DNA from: Polynucleobacter paneuropaeus
GTDB taxonomy: Bacteria > Pseudomonadota > Gammaproteobacteria > Burkholderiales > Burkholderiaceae
Direction of reading: 5' to 3'
Assembly (NCBI RefSeq): GCF_003261235.1
Contig: NZ_CP030085.1
Span: forward strand, 787,454 to 851,453
Length of the DNA stretch: 64,000 bases
Part shown: in pieces, positions 46,974 to 56,384 of the stretch
Layout of the letters: each line of letters opens with the position of its first letter
Numbering within the stretch: the stretch's first letter is position 1
Program-made: the position numbers and the translations under genes
Notes under the pieces: model-generated
Databases searched by the model: none
Seen by the model: the letters and a program-made list of their open reading frames with translations, nothing else
What the model was told of the DNA's origin: nothing

Positions 46974-49427
46974 ATGCAATTTTCTGAATCCTGGCTAAGA
47001 CAATACGTCAATCCTGAGCTTGATAGCGCAGCCCTAGGTCATGCTATGACGATGGCGGGCTTGGAGCTTGAAGAGCAGCACTCAGTTGCCCCAGCCTTTA
47101 CCCAGATTGTGGTTGCGCAGATTCTGTCTGCTGAGCAACATCCTGATGCGGATCGTTTAAAAGTCTGTAAAGTGAACGCCGGTACTGGCCAAGAATTACA
47201 AATCGTATGCGGCGCACCTAATGCTCGCCCAGGAATCAAAATTCCTTGTGCTTTGGTTGGTGCTCAATTGCCACCTTCTGAAGTCGGGGGAAAGCCATTT
47301 CAAATCAAAGTGGGTAAGTTGCGCGGTGTCGAAAGCCAAGGTATGTTGTGCTCTGGTAAAGAGCTCGGCTTGGGTGATGATCATGAAGGTATTTTGGAGT
47401 TGCCAGCTGATGCTCCTGTAGGCAAAGATATTCGTCAATATTTGGATTTAGATGATCAGATTTTTGTCATCAAGCTCACGCCTAATAAAGCGGATTGTTT
47501 GTCTTTGGTTGGTATGGCAAGAGAAGTTGCGGCGATTACCGGAGCGGTACTCAAAAAGCCTGAGTGGAAGGCCGTACCGGCTTCCATTAAAGACCAACGC
47601 AAAGTCATCGTTGAGAACACAGAACTTTGTGGCCGCTTTGCTGGTCGTGTGATTCAGGGCTTGAATGCAAAAGCCAAAACACCTGATTGGATTGTGCAAC
47701 GTCTTGCCAGAGCAGGTCAAAGAAGTATTTCTGCCTTAGTGGATCTATCCAATTACGTCATGCTCGAGGTGGGTCAACCTAGTCATGTATTTGATTTGGA
47801 TAAAGTCACCGGCGACATCATTGTGCGTTGGGCGAAAACGGGTGAGCAATTAGAGCTCCTCAATGGTCAGACTGTTCAGCTGGTAGAACAAAATAACCCC
47901 AAGGCACTCTCTATTGGCGTAGTAGCCGATCAAAATGGACCATTAGCTCTAGCTGGAATCATGGGCGGCAATCATTGTGCCGTGAGTGACGACACTAGGA
48001 ATATCTTTGTAGAAGCGGCTTACTGGCAGCCCAACGCTATTCAGGGGCGTGCCCGTCGCTTTAACTTTAGTACCGACGCTGCCCATCGCTTTGAGCGTGG
48101 CGTTGATCCCCAGGCGACAGTCGATTGCCTTGAGTATTTATCTGCTTTGATTATTCAAGTGTGCGGCGGACAAGCCGGCCCCATTAATGATCAAGTTCTG
48201 GCCATGCCCGAGCGTAAGAGCGTTAAGATGCGCCTAGATAGAGCCAGCAAAGTGATCGGTATTCCATTAACAACCCAAATTGTGAGTGGTGTATTTCAAG
48301 GTCTAAACTTTGACTTTAAGCTCGAGAGCGATACCTTTATTGTTACGCCGCCAAGCTATCGCTTTGATATCGAGATCGAAGAAGACTTGATCGAAGAGGT
48401 AGCACGCATGTATGGTTTTGAGAACATCCCAGACCATCCACCAGTAGCTAGCTTAAAAATGAGTGCTAAGCCTGAAGCAAAGCGGGCAGTGCATTTATTA
48501 CGTCAGCGCTTTGCTCTGCAGGGCTATCAAGAGGCAGTGAATTTTGGCTTTATTGATGCTGAAAGTGAAAAACGCTTAGTTGGTGCAGGTGATGCCACTC
48601 TCATTAAAGTACTCAATCCCATTGCAAGCCAATACGGAGTCATGCGCAGTAATTTATGGGGCGGTTTACTCAATAACCTCAAAGCCAATCTCAACCGAGG
48701 TGCAACCCGAGTTCGCCTGTTTGAAACGGGTAGGGTATTTAAGCGAGATACAGGTGTTACTGAGCAGTCTGGCAAAGTTGCTGGTTTTAATCAGCCACAG
48801 CGCATCGGCGGTTTGGCTTATGGCAGTTTTGTTCCTGAGCAGTGGGCTAATGCCAATCGCTTTGTGGATTTCTTTGATGTGAAGGGTGATCTTGAGCGGG
48901 TATTTGACCCACTTCATCTGGTAACTGAGACTGCGCAGCACCCCGCCTTACATCCAGGGCGCTCTGCACAAGTCATGATGAAATCACCTGAGGGCCCTGT
49001 GATTCTGGGCTGGATCGGCGAATTACATCCAGTTTTACAACAGGCTTATGAGTTGCCGCAAGCGCCGATCTTATTTGAGCTCGATTTGGAGCTCTTGCGT
49101 AATGTCGGTCTGCCACAGCCAGAAGAACTGAGCAAATTCCCTGCGGTACAACGTGATCTTGCGGTGGTAGTAAAACAAAACATCGCGGCGCAAGTGTTGC
49201 TTGATGCAATGTATGCAAGCAAACCCCATTTTGTCCGATCCATTGAATTATTTGATGAGTTCCGTCCCAAGGCAGGATCTGCATCGATGGCAGAAGATGA
49301 AAAGAGTTTGGCATTCCGTGTCACATTGTTAAATCCTGAGGACACATTGCAGGATGCACAAATTGAGGGCGTAATGAGTGGCTTATTAGTTGCCCTAGAA
49401 AAAAAATGTGCCGCGCGCTTGCGCTAG
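46974..49427 (+). CDS. pheT: Phenylalanyl-tRNA synthetase beta subunit
   Basis: An 817-residue subunit. N-terminal tRNA-binding OB domain (about 40-150: VAQILSAEQHPDADRLKVCK, CSGKELGLGDDHEGILELP). B3/B4 editing region, B5 domain, a catalytic-like core with VMRSNLWGGLLNNLKANLNR, and a C-terminal ferredoxin-fold anticodon-binding domain (FPAVQRDLAVVV...). Full length; ends 57 bp before the ihfA start. Confidence 0.97.
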   Translation: MQFSESWLRQYVNPELDSAALGHAMTMAGLELEEQHSVAPAFTQIVVAQILSAEQHPDADRLKVCKVNAGTGQELQIVCGAPNARPGIKIPCALVGAQLPPSEVGGKPFQIKVGKLRGVESQGMLCSGKELGLGDDHEGILELPADAPVGKDIRQYLDLDDQIFVIKLTPNKADCLSLVGMAREVAAITGAVLKKPEWKAVPASIKDQRKVIVENTELCGRFAGRVIQGLNAKAKTPDWIVQRLARAGQRSISALVDLSNYVMLEVGQPSHVFDLDKVTGDIIVRWAKTGEQLELLNGQTVQLVEQNNPKALSIGVVADQNGPLALAGIMGGNHCAVSDDTRNIFVEAAYWQPNAIQGRARRFNFSTDAAHRFERGVDPQATVDCLEYLSALIIQVCGGQAGPINDQVLAMPERKSVKMRLDRASKVIGIPLTTQIVSGVFQGLNFDFKLESDTFIVTPPSYRFDIEIEEDLIEEVARMYGFENIPDHPPVASLKMSAKPEAKRAVHLLRQRFALQGYQEAVNFGFIDAESEKRLVGAGDATLIKVLNPIASQYGVMRSNLWGGLLNNLKANLNRGATRVRLFETGRVFKRDTGVTEQSGKVAGFNQPQRIGGLAYGSFVPEQWANANRFVDFFDVKGDLERVFDPLHLVTETAQHPALHPGRSAQVMMKSPEGPVILGWIGELHPVLQQAYELPQAPILFELDLELLRNVGLPQPEELSKFPAVQRDLAVVVKQNIAAQVLLDAMYASKPHFVRSIELFDEFRPKAGSASMAEDEKSLAFRVTLLNPEDTLQDAQIEGVMSGLLVALEKKCAARLR

Positions 49428-49484
49428 GTTTAGTATTACAAGTTCTGAGAAAATTTAATAAAAGTATTGCGAAAGAATCTTGCA

Positions 49485-49808
49485 ATGAACAGCGTAAATA
49501 GCAACGACACCGTTACCAAGAATGAGCTCTCTGAGGCCTTATTTGATCAGGTTGGTCTTAATAAGCGTGAAGCAAAAGATATGATTGACGCCTTTTTTGA
49601 TCGTATTGGACAGTCACTTGAAACCGGCGTAGAAGTCAAAATTTCTGGATTTGGTAACTTTCAACTTCGCAATAAGTCTGCGCGCCCTGGGCGTAACCCT
49701 AAGACTGGTCAGATGATTCCAATTGCGGCTCGCCGGGTCGTAACCTTCCATGCCAGTCAAAAGCTTAAGGATGTAGTGGAGTCGCATGCTCGAGAAAACA
49801 GAGTTTGA
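49485..49808 (+). CDS. ihfA: Integration host factor alpha subunit
   Basis: About 107 residues from ATG 49485 (MNSVNS; the frame can extend to TTG 49467). HU/IHF signature: TKNELSEALFDQVGLNKREA, VKISGFGNFQLRNKSARPGR, NPKTGQMIPIAARRVVTF. The GRNPKTG arm binds and bends DNA in the minor groove. It overlaps the following MerR gene by 23 bp, the usual order in this phylum. Confidence 0.95.
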   Translation: MNSVNSNDTVTKNELSEALFDQVGLNKREAKDMIDAFFDRIGQSLETGVEVKISGFGNFQLRNKSARPGRNPKTGQMIPIAARRVVTFHASQKLKDVVESHARENRV

Positions 49809-50145
49809 TGCCAGCGCCAGTGGCACAACACTAACTAGTGCCCAGCTGCCCCCGATTCCTGCTAAGCGGTATTTCACAATTGGTGAAGTTGCAGACCTAT
49901 GTGGCGTTCGCTCACACGTATTGCGCTACTGGGAGCAAGAGTTCTCGCAATTGAGCCCTCAAAAGCGACGTGGTAATCGTCGCTATTACCAACACCATGA
50001 GGTCGTGCTGATTCGCAGAATTCGTGCTCTCTTATACGAAGAGGGCTTTACGATCAGTGGCGCTCGCAATCGCTTAGAAGAGGCTCGCGGTGAACTACAA
50101 CTCCGCGAAGAATTACAGGCTGTTTTGCAGATTTTGGCTAAATAA
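49786..50145 (+). CDS. MerR-family regulator downstream of ihfA
   Basis: 119 residues with an N-terminal MerR winged helix: RYFTIGEVADLCGVRSHVLR, YWEQEFSQLSPQKRRGNRRY and a helix (IRRIRALLYEEGFTISGARN). There is no ligand domain, only a short coiled coil at the end. It overlaps ihfA by 23 bp and is conserved in this position in many proteobacteria; targets unknown. Confidence 0.93.
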   Translation: MLEKTEFDASASGTTLTSAQLPPIPAKRYFTIGEVADLCGVRSHVLRYWEQEFSQLSPQKRRGNRRYYQHHEVVLIRRIRALLYEEGFTISGARNRLEEARGELQLREELQAVLQILAK

Positions 50146-50190
50146 GCCCCATTCCATCAAATTCTGAGCTGATACAATTTTGTCTTTCGT

Positions 50191-50267
<77 letters not shown>

Positions 50268-50294
50268 TACTTCAAGCCCATCCTAGAAATTGAT

Positions 50295-50717
50295 ATGACC
50301 TCCACCCATAGCTCACCAACCTCCATTCCTTCAGTTGATTACTTTGGCCTAGATATTCCTTTTCTAGCCCATTTAGGCGTGGTTCCTGAATATGCCAAAG
50401 AAGGTAAGGCGTTGATTAGCTTAGATCTCAAACCCGAGCACCTCAATAGCTTTCAAGTTGCTCAAGGCGGGGTAATCATGGCTATATTGGACTTTGCGAT
50501 GTCTGCAGCAGCTCGCAGCACCTTTAATCACCCCCTCGGCGCTACTACTGTTGATATGACAACCAGCTTTTTACGTCCCAGTCGTGGAAAGCTCATGGTG
50601 GAGGGTAAGGTTCTTAAATCCGGCAAATCGATTCAGTATTGCGAAGCGGTAGTCATCAATGCCGCCGGCGAGATCACCGCCAAAAGTAGTGGCAGTTTTA
50701 TGCTCAGGGCCAAGTAG
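50295..50717 (+). CDS. PaaI-like hotdog-fold thioesterase
   Basis: 140 residues from ATG 50295; a longer frame runs back into the tRNA and is rejected. The hotdog signature is FQVAQGGVIMAILDFAMSAA (about 55-74; Gly-Gly-x-x-x-x-x-x-D), followed by VDMTTSFLRPSRGKLMVEGK and ITAKSSGSFML. It would hydrolyse an acyl-CoA thioester; the substrate is unknown. Confidence 0.88.
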   Translation: MTSTHSSPTSIPSVDYFGLDIPFLAHLGVVPEYAKEGKALISLDLKPEHLNSFQVAQGGVIMAILDFAMSAAARSTFNHPLGATTVDMTTSFLRPSRGKLMVEGKVLKSGKSIQYCEAVVINAAGEITAKSSGSFMLRAK

Positions 50718-50829
50718 AGCGGGGATTTAAGCTCGATATTAAATAAGTATTATCTATAATATTAATAATATATAGAATTAATATAAAACCATACCATTCG
50801 TATTGGTTTAACTCATTAAATCCTAATAA

Positions 50830-50857
50830 TTGATTATTAAGTTAACTATCTTATAAT
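50830..50857 (+). promoter_or_regulatory. Sigma-70 promoter of the H-NS-like gene
   Basis: TTGATT (50830-50835), 16-bp spacer, perfect TATAAT (50852-50857), 35 bp before the start codon, within a very AT-rich stretch (50740-50860) that would also suit H-NS autoregulation. Confidence 0.75.
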
Positions 50858-50892
50858 CTGGCTTCCTTTTCATTATCTAGAAAGTCATCAAT

Positions 50893-51180
50893 ATGTCCTC
50901 TTATAAAGAGTTATTAGCTCAGCGCGAGCAATTAGATAAACAAATTAAAGAAGCCATTGCCCGCGAAAAAGCAGACGGGATTGCTAAGGCTAAGCTTATT
51001 ATTGATCAGTACCACCTCAGTGCATCCGACCTATTTAGTCGAAAATCGGGTTCTGGACCTAAAAGTGGCGGCAAGGTAGCTCCGAAGTACCGTAACCCCG
51101 CTAATGGTGAAACCTGGACCGGTAGAGGTAAGGCTCCAAAATGGATCGAAGGTAGAGATCGCTCTAGCTTTTTAATTTAA
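50893..51180 (+). CDS. H-NS-family nucleoid protein
   Basis: 95 residues: an N-terminal coiled coil for oligomer formation (MSSYKELLAQREQLDKQIKE) and a C-terminal DNA-binding domain with YRNPANGETWTGRGKAPKWI, the conserved core of betaproteobacterial H-NS (BpH3/MvaT-like short form). It binds AT-rich DNA and silences transferred genes. Preceded by an AT-rich promoter, followed by a strong terminator. Confidence 0.93.
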   Translation: MSSYKELLAQREQLDKQIKEAIAREKADGIAKAKLIIDQYHLSASDLFSRKSGSGPKSGGKVAPKYRNPANGETWTGRGKAPKWIEGRDRSSFLI

Positions 51181-51223
51181 GTCATTGAATTAATTGCACT
51201 ATTTATTTCTGGCGCAATGTTTA

Positions 51224-51259
51224 AAAAAAGCCATCACCCCTCGGGTTGATGGCTTTTTT
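51224..51259. terminator. Rho-independent terminator, bidirectional
   Basis: A long perfect stem AAAAAAGCCATCA / TGATGGCTTTTTT with loop CCCCTCGGGT. It separates the convergent H-NS-like gene and the 51287-51997 gene. Confidence 0.93.
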
Positions 51260-51286
51260 ATTAGATTCTTTCCATAAATACCGGTT

Positions 51287-51997
51287 TTAGTGGCATTTTC
51301 TGGCTAAAGCTTCAATAAATACGGTTTCAAGACTTTCTAGTCTCGATTTATTGGCAAAAGTATTATCAAGATCGCCATTTGTAGCTGGATAAGGAACAAT
51401 CAGGGGATTCTGTTCTATTAGCCCATCCTCTAGTTCTTTTTGCAGGTCTTGGGTATCTTTTGGGTGAAGCGCTGTACTGGCGCTGATATTTTCTTCAGCC
51501 AGACTCATCACCCCGGGGTGCAGTTTGATAAATCCCTCATCGACCAAAATGGGAGTGCGTTGGGTATCTTTGTTTTTGCTGAGGTAGTGGATGAGGTGGA
51601 CTTGCTCGACTGGGGGAATCAAGGCGTCTAAAAAGATCAGATCGGGTGCCAGGGAGACAGATTTCATAAGCCCCTCTAAGCTATCGATCGAAATCTCCAT
51701 CTCCACCTTAAGCTGCCATCTTTGTAGAGCCTCTAAAAGCTCAAGACTATTCTCAGTCCGCCTAAAAATACCCATTGCGATGCATTTCTGGGTGGACTTT
51801 TGCCGCATGGCCCGCTTTCGACGTTGTAACTGCTGCTCAAGAGAGCTCGCCAAAATACGACGGTGGCCGCCTCGGGTTTTCCAGGCAATCAATTCTCCTA
51901 ATTCCACCATTTTTTGGACTGTGCCCAGGGATACTTGTAGTACTTTTGCGCTTTGACGGGTGCTGAGGTATTCCATTCCAGGGGTGATTTCTTTCAT
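51287..51997 (-). CDS. Excisionase-type HTH protein with degenerate receiver-like domain
   Basis: 236 residues. Residues about 9-55 are a helix-turn-helix of the excisionase/MerR type: YLSTRQSAKVLQVSLGTVQK and ELIAWKTRGGHRRIL. Residues about 70-190 look like a response-regulator receiver fold: a phospho-Asp-like APDLIFLDALIPPVEQVHLI and TPILVDEGF. The acidic pair expected near the first strand (KCIAMGIFRR) is missing, so phosphorylation is doubtful. It lies upstream of and divergent from the suc operon and could regulate it; that is inference. Confidence 0.75.
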   Translation of the reverse strand: MKEITPGMEYLSTRQSAKVLQVSLGTVQKMVELGELIAWKTRGGHRRILASSLEQQLQRRKRAMRQKSTQKCIAMGIFRRTENSLELLEALQRWQLKVEMEISIDSLEGLMKSVSLAPDLIFLDALIPPVEQVHLIHYLSKNKDTQRTPILVDEGFIKLHPGVMSLAEENISASTALHPKDTQDLQKELEDGLIEQNPLIVPYPATNGDLDNTFANKSRLESLETVFIEALARKCH

Positions 51998-52266
51998 ATT
52001 TCCTTCATTTGAGGTGTGATTTAAAGATTTAAAGAATAAAAATCAATTTCATTTGAATCTGTCAGCCACGCTTGAATAGCAGGTAGGAAAGTTCTGATTC
52101 ATCAGCAGGAAATAGGGAAAGGCCCTAGTGGTTAGGCAGTTAATCGTGTTAAATTACTACGGTAGTAACAGTATTTGCACAGATCGATTCGTGGACTGGT
52201 GAAGCCAGAAAGCGAATGGTTATAACCACAGTTTTTATTCGGGAAACCCGATGAAAGGTGAGCATC

Positions 52267-55122
52267 ATGATGCAGGACCAGAGAGATAACTCGTATCTCT
52301 TCGGGGGAAATGCCCCCTATGTAGAAGAACTCTATGAATCGTATTTGCTAGATCCAGGCTCTGTTGAGGATCATTGGCGAAATTATTTTGATAGCGTAAA
52401 GCAGGTGCCAGCCGTGGATGGTTCATCCATGAAGGATATTGCTCATGCACCCATCGTGGCATCCTTTGCCGAGCGTGCTAAGCAAGGTCCCATTAGAACG
52501 GTTTCCGATTCGGCTGACTCTGAGATGGGTCGTAAGCGTGTCGCTGTTCAACAGCTGATTGCTGCCTATCGAAATGTGGGTAATCGTTGGGCGGACTTAG
52601 ATCCATTAAAGCGTTCTGAGCGCCCAGATATTCCCGAATTAGATCCTGCGTTTTACGGCTTTACTGATGGCGATATGGACATCGTCTTCAATACCAGCAA
52701 TACCTTCTTTGGCAAGTCAGAAATGACTTTGCGCAATTTGTTGCAAGCCTTGCGTGAAACTTATTGCGGCACTATTGGTGTCGAGTTCATGTTTATTGCC
52801 GACCAAAAGATTAAGAAGTGGTGGCAAGAACAGTTGGAGTCGATTCGTTCGGCCCCTCAATTTAATGTGGATGAAAAGCGCCAAATTTTGGATCGCTTAA
52901 CTGCTGCAGAAGGATTGGAGCGCTATCTCTCCGCTAAATATGTTGGGCAAAAACGCTTTTCACTGGAAGGTGGAGACAGCTTTATCCCTTGTATGGATCA
53001 ATTGATTCGTCAGGCTGGTGCAGAGGGCGTGCAAGAGATTGTCATTGGTATGGCGCATCGTGGACGTTTGAATGTGTTGGTCAATGTTCTGGGCAAGATG
53101 CCAAAAGATCTCTTTGCTGAATTTGAGCATACCGGCCCAGAAAATCTGCCTGCGGGTGATGTTAAATACCACCAAGGTTTTTCAAGTGATATCTCGACAC
53201 CAAGTGGTCCAGTGCACCTATCTTTAGCCTTTAATCCCTCTCATTTAGAAATCGTTAATCCTGTGGTTGAGGGTTCTGCTCGGGCGCGTATGGAACGTCG
53301 TGGCGACTTAATGGGTAAACAAGTGTTGCCTGTTTTAGTGCATGGTGATGCTGCAGTAGCAGGACAGGGCGTAGTGCAAGAGACCCTCGCGATGGCTGAA
53401 GTGCGTGGCTATTCGACTGGCGGTACAGTGCATATCGTAATCAATAATCAGATTGGATTTACAACCTCTGACCCACGCGATTTGCGCTCAAGTCTGTATT
53501 GCACCGACATTATGAAAGTGATCGATGCACCAGTCTTGCATGTCAATGGCGATGACCCTGAAGCAGTAGTGCTGGCCACGAAGTTGGCGCTAGACTTCCG
53601 GACCCAGTTTCATAAAGATGTGGCAATTGATATTGTTTGCTTTCGCAAACTCGGTCATAACGAGCAAGATTCGCCCGCAATGACCCAGCCCTTGATGTAC
53701 AAAATCATTGGTGACCACCCCGGCACCCGCAAGTTATACGCGGATAAATTAGAAGCCCAAGGTATTCTCACGGCTGGTACTGGCGATCTCATGGTCAAAG
53801 AGTATCGTGCTGCGATGGATGAGGGTAAGCAAACTTCAGATCCTATTTTGAGCAACTTTGTTGGTAAATATGCGGTGGACTGGTCACCATTCCTGAATAA
53901 GAAATGGACTGACGAAGCCGATACAGCTATTCCTCTAGCTGAGTGGAAGCGCTTAGCAGAGAAGATTTCTGCAAATCCAAATGATTTCAAGGTGCATCCA
54001 TTAGTGGAGAAGGTTCTCAACGACCGTGCCGCTATGGGACGTGGTGAAGTAAATGTGGATTGGGGCATGGGCGAGCATATGGCCTTTGCCTCATTGGTAG
54101 CCAGCGGTTATCCAGTTCGCCTATCGGGTGAGGATAGCGGTCGAGGTACCTTTACCCACCGTCATGCTGTATTGCATAACCAAAATCGTGAGAAGTGGGA
54201 TACCGGGACTTACGTTCCACTGCAGCATGTCACCAAAGATCAAGCTCCCTTTATTGTGATTGACTCGATTCTGTCAGAAGAGGCCGTGCTTGGTTTTGAA
54301 TATGGCTTTGCATCAGCAGAACCCAATACACTCACGATTTGGGAGGCCCAGTTTGGTGACTTTGCTAATGGCGCCCAAGTGGTAATCGATCAATTTATTG
54401 CTTCTGGTGAAGTGAAGTGGGGTCGTGCTAATGGTTTGGTCATGATGCTGCCACACGGTTATGAAGGTCAGGGTCCTGAGCATTCCTCTGCGCGTTTAGA
54501 GCGCTTTATGCAATTGTGTGCTGATACCAATATGCAGGTGATTCAGCCAACGACCGCAGCACAGATCTTCCATGTTTTACGTCGTCAAATGATCCGTCAG
54601 TTCCGTAAGCCTTTGATCTTGATGACGCCCAAATCGCTCTTGCGAAATAAGGAAGCCTCATCACCACTCATTGAATTTACTAAAGGTAAGTTCCATACAG
54701 TTTTGCCTGAACGTGATGAGAGTATTGATGCTCAAAAAGTGACACGTCTTTTGATCTGCTCAGGCAAGGTCTACTATGACTTAGCCAAAGAGCGTACTGA
54801 GAAGAAGATTGGTGATGTAGCGATTATTCGCTTGGAGCAACTCTATCCATTCCCACACAAAGCCCTGACAGCAGAATTGAAAAAGTATCCTAATCTTGCT
54901 GAAGTGGTGTGGTGTCAAGATGAGCCTCAAAACCAAGGCGCTTGGTTCTTTGTTCAGCACAATATTTTGGAGAACATGTCTGAAGGCATGAAGTTATCTT
55001 ATGCCGGACGTCCTGCTTCAGCTTCACCTGCAGTGGGCTATGCCCATCTCCATCAAGAACAGCAGAAGTCATTAATCAATGCCGCATTTGCCAAACTTAA
55101 AGGTTATGTGATCACGAAGTAA
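52267..55122 (+). CDS. sucA: 2-oxoglutarate dehydrogenase E1
   Basis: About 951 residues. AAAGGTGAG (52254-52262) places the start at ATG 52267; the frame runs from GTG 52258. Marks: N-terminal SYLFGGNAPYVEELYESYLL, the thiamine-diphosphate region GMAHRGRLNVLVNVLGK, HGDAAVAGQGVVQE, VINNQIGFTTSDPRDLRSS and HNEQDSPAMTQPLMY. The transketolase half has SGEDSGRGTFTHRHAVLHNQ and LPHGYEGQGPEHSSARLERF. Catalyses decarboxylation in the TCA cycle with sucB and lpdA. Confidence 0.97.
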   Translation: MMQDQRDNSYLFGGNAPYVEELYESYLLDPGSVEDHWRNYFDSVKQVPAVDGSSMKDIAHAPIVASFAERAKQGPIRTVSDSADSEMGRKRVAVQQLIAAYRNVGNRWADLDPLKRSERPDIPELDPAFYGFTDGDMDIVFNTSNTFFGKSEMTLRNLLQALRETYCGTIGVEFMFIADQKIKKWWQEQLESIRSAPQFNVDEKRQILDRLTAAEGLERYLSAKYVGQKRFSLEGGDSFIPCMDQLIRQAGAEGVQEIVIGMAHRGRLNVLVNVLGKMPKDLFAEFEHTGPENLPAGDVKYHQGFSSDISTPSGPVHLSLAFNPSHLEIVNPVVEGSARARMERRGDLMGKQVLPVLVHGDAAVAGQGVVQETLAMAEVRGYSTGGTVHIVINNQIGFTTSDPRDLRSSLYCTDIMKVIDAPVLHVNGDDPEAVVLATKLALDFRTQFHKDVAIDIVCFRKLGHNEQDSPAMTQPLMYKIIGDHPGTRKLYADKLEAQGILTAGTGDLMVKEYRAAMDEGKQTSDPILSNFVGKYAVDWSPFLNKKWTDEADTAIPLAEWKRLAEKISANPNDFKVHPLVEKVLNDRAAMGRGEVNVDWGMGEHMAFASLVASGYPVRLSGEDSGRGTFTHRHAVLHNQNREKWDTGTYVPLQHVTKDQAPFIVIDSILSEEAVLGFEYGFASAEPNTLTIWEAQFGDFANGAQVVIDQFIASGEVKWGRANGLVMMLPHGYEGQGPEHSSARLERFMQLCADTNMQVIQPTTAAQIFHVLRRQMIRQFRKPLILMTPKSLLRNKEASSPLIEFTKGKFHTVLPERDESIDAQKVTRLLICSGKVYYDLAKERTEKKIGDVAIIRLEQLYPFPHKALTAELKKYPNLAEVVWCQDEPQNQGAWFFVQHNILENMSEGMKLSYAGRPASASPAVGYAHLHQEQQKSLINAAFAKLKGYVITK

Positions 55123-55161
55123 TCGTCGACATAATCTCAACCCATACCTCTAGGAATCATC

Positions 55162-56373
55162 ATGGCTATATTTGAAGTGAAAGTCCCCCAGCTCTCTGAA
55201 TCTGTTGCAGAAGCAACTTTATTACAGTGGAAAAAGAAAGTCGGCGATGCTGTTGCGCAAGACGAAATCTTGATCGAAATTGAAACCGATAAAGTCGTGC
55301 TGGAAGTTCCCGCACCATCTGCTGGCGTGCTGACTGAAGTTTTGGTTGGTGATGGCGGCACAGTCGTTGCCGAGCAATTAATCGGCAAGATCGACAGCAC
55401 TGCAGTAGCCAGTGCAGCGCCGGTAGCAGCTCCAAAAGCGGCAGCCCCTGCCGCAAAGCCTGCTGCAGCTCCTGCATCCAGCTCTTCATCAGCTGCCCCT
55501 GCAGCTGCACCTTCAGCAGCAAAGCTCATGGCCGAGAGTAATCTCAATGCAGGTCAAGTGGCTGGCTCAGGCCGTGATGGCCGTATTACCAAAGGTGATG
55601 TACTCAACGCCGTATCTGGCGGCACTAAATCTAGTGCTGCACCTTTGCCAGCCGTCTCGATTCCTTTAGGTGATCGCCCAGAAGAGCGGGTGCCAATGAC
55701 CCGTTTGCGTGCTCGGATTGCCGAGCGTTTACTGGAGTCCCAAGCTAATAACGCCATATTGACTACCTTTAATGAAGTCAATATGGCGCCGGTGATTGCG
55801 ATGCGCAATAAATACAAAGATATCTTTGAAAAGACCCACGGTGTGAAGTTGGGTTTCATGTCCTTCTTTGTGAAAGCGGCTACACACGCTTTAAAGAAGT
55901 TCCCCTTACTGAACGCATCGGTAGACGGCAACGATATTGTGTATCACGGTTACTTTGATATTGGTATCGCAGTTAGTTCACCGCGTGGTTTAGTGGTGCC
56001 TATTCTGCGTGATGTTGACCAAATGAACTTGGCTGACATTGAGAAGAAAATTGCTGAGTATGGTGCTAAGGCTCGTGAAGGCAAGCTCACTATTGAAGAG
56101 CTTACTGGCGGCACTTTCTCGATCTCCAATGGTGGTGTGTTTGGTTCAATGCTTTCAACTCCAATCATTAATCCACCTCAGTCAGCAATTTTGGGGATTC
56201 ATGCGACTAAAGATCGCGCCGTTGTAGAAGATGGGCAAATTGTGATTCGTCCAATCAACTACCTGGCGCTGTCTTATGACCATCGCATTATTGACGGTCG
56301 CGAGGCAGTACTCGGCTTAGTGGCCATGAAGGAAGCTTTAGAAGATCCTTCACGCCTCTTACTTGATCTGTAA
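55162..56373 (+). CDS. sucB: 2-oxoglutarate dehydrogenase E2 (succinyltransferase)
   Basis: 403 residues. Lipoyl domain (about 1-78) with lipoyl-Lys in EIETDKVVLEVPAPSAG; Ala/Pro-rich linker (about 80-112); peripheral-subunit-binding domain (KLMAESNLNAGQVAGSGRDG). The catalytic domain ends with SYDHRIIDGREAVLGL, where the His-x3-Asp pair is catalytic. The linker is full of GCA/GCT repeats, which create long frames on other strands. Confidence 0.97.
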   Translation: MAIFEVKVPQLSESVAEATLLQWKKKVGDAVAQDEILIEIETDKVVLEVPAPSAGVLTEVLVGDGGTVVAEQLIGKIDSTAVASAAPVAAPKAAAPAAKPAAAPASSSSSAAPAAAPSAAKLMAESNLNAGQVAGSGRDGRITKGDVLNAVSGGTKSSAAPLPAVSIPLGDRPEERVPMTRLRARIAERLLESQANNAILTTFNEVNMAPVIAMRNKYKDIFEKTHGVKLGFMSFFVKAATHALKKFPLLNASVDGNDIVYHGYFDIGIAVSSPRGLVVPILRDVDQMNLADIEKKIAEYGAKAREGKLTIEELTGGTFSISNGGVFGSMLSTPIINPPQSAILGIHATKDRAVVEDGQIVIRPINYLALSYDHRIIDGREAVLGLVAMKEALEDPSRLLLDL

Positions 56374-56384
56374 GCGGGGCATCT

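Noticed and set aside
55137..55547. Minus-strand Ala-rich frames across sucB
   Set aside because: They arise from the GCA/GCT-rich linker of the E2 subunit.
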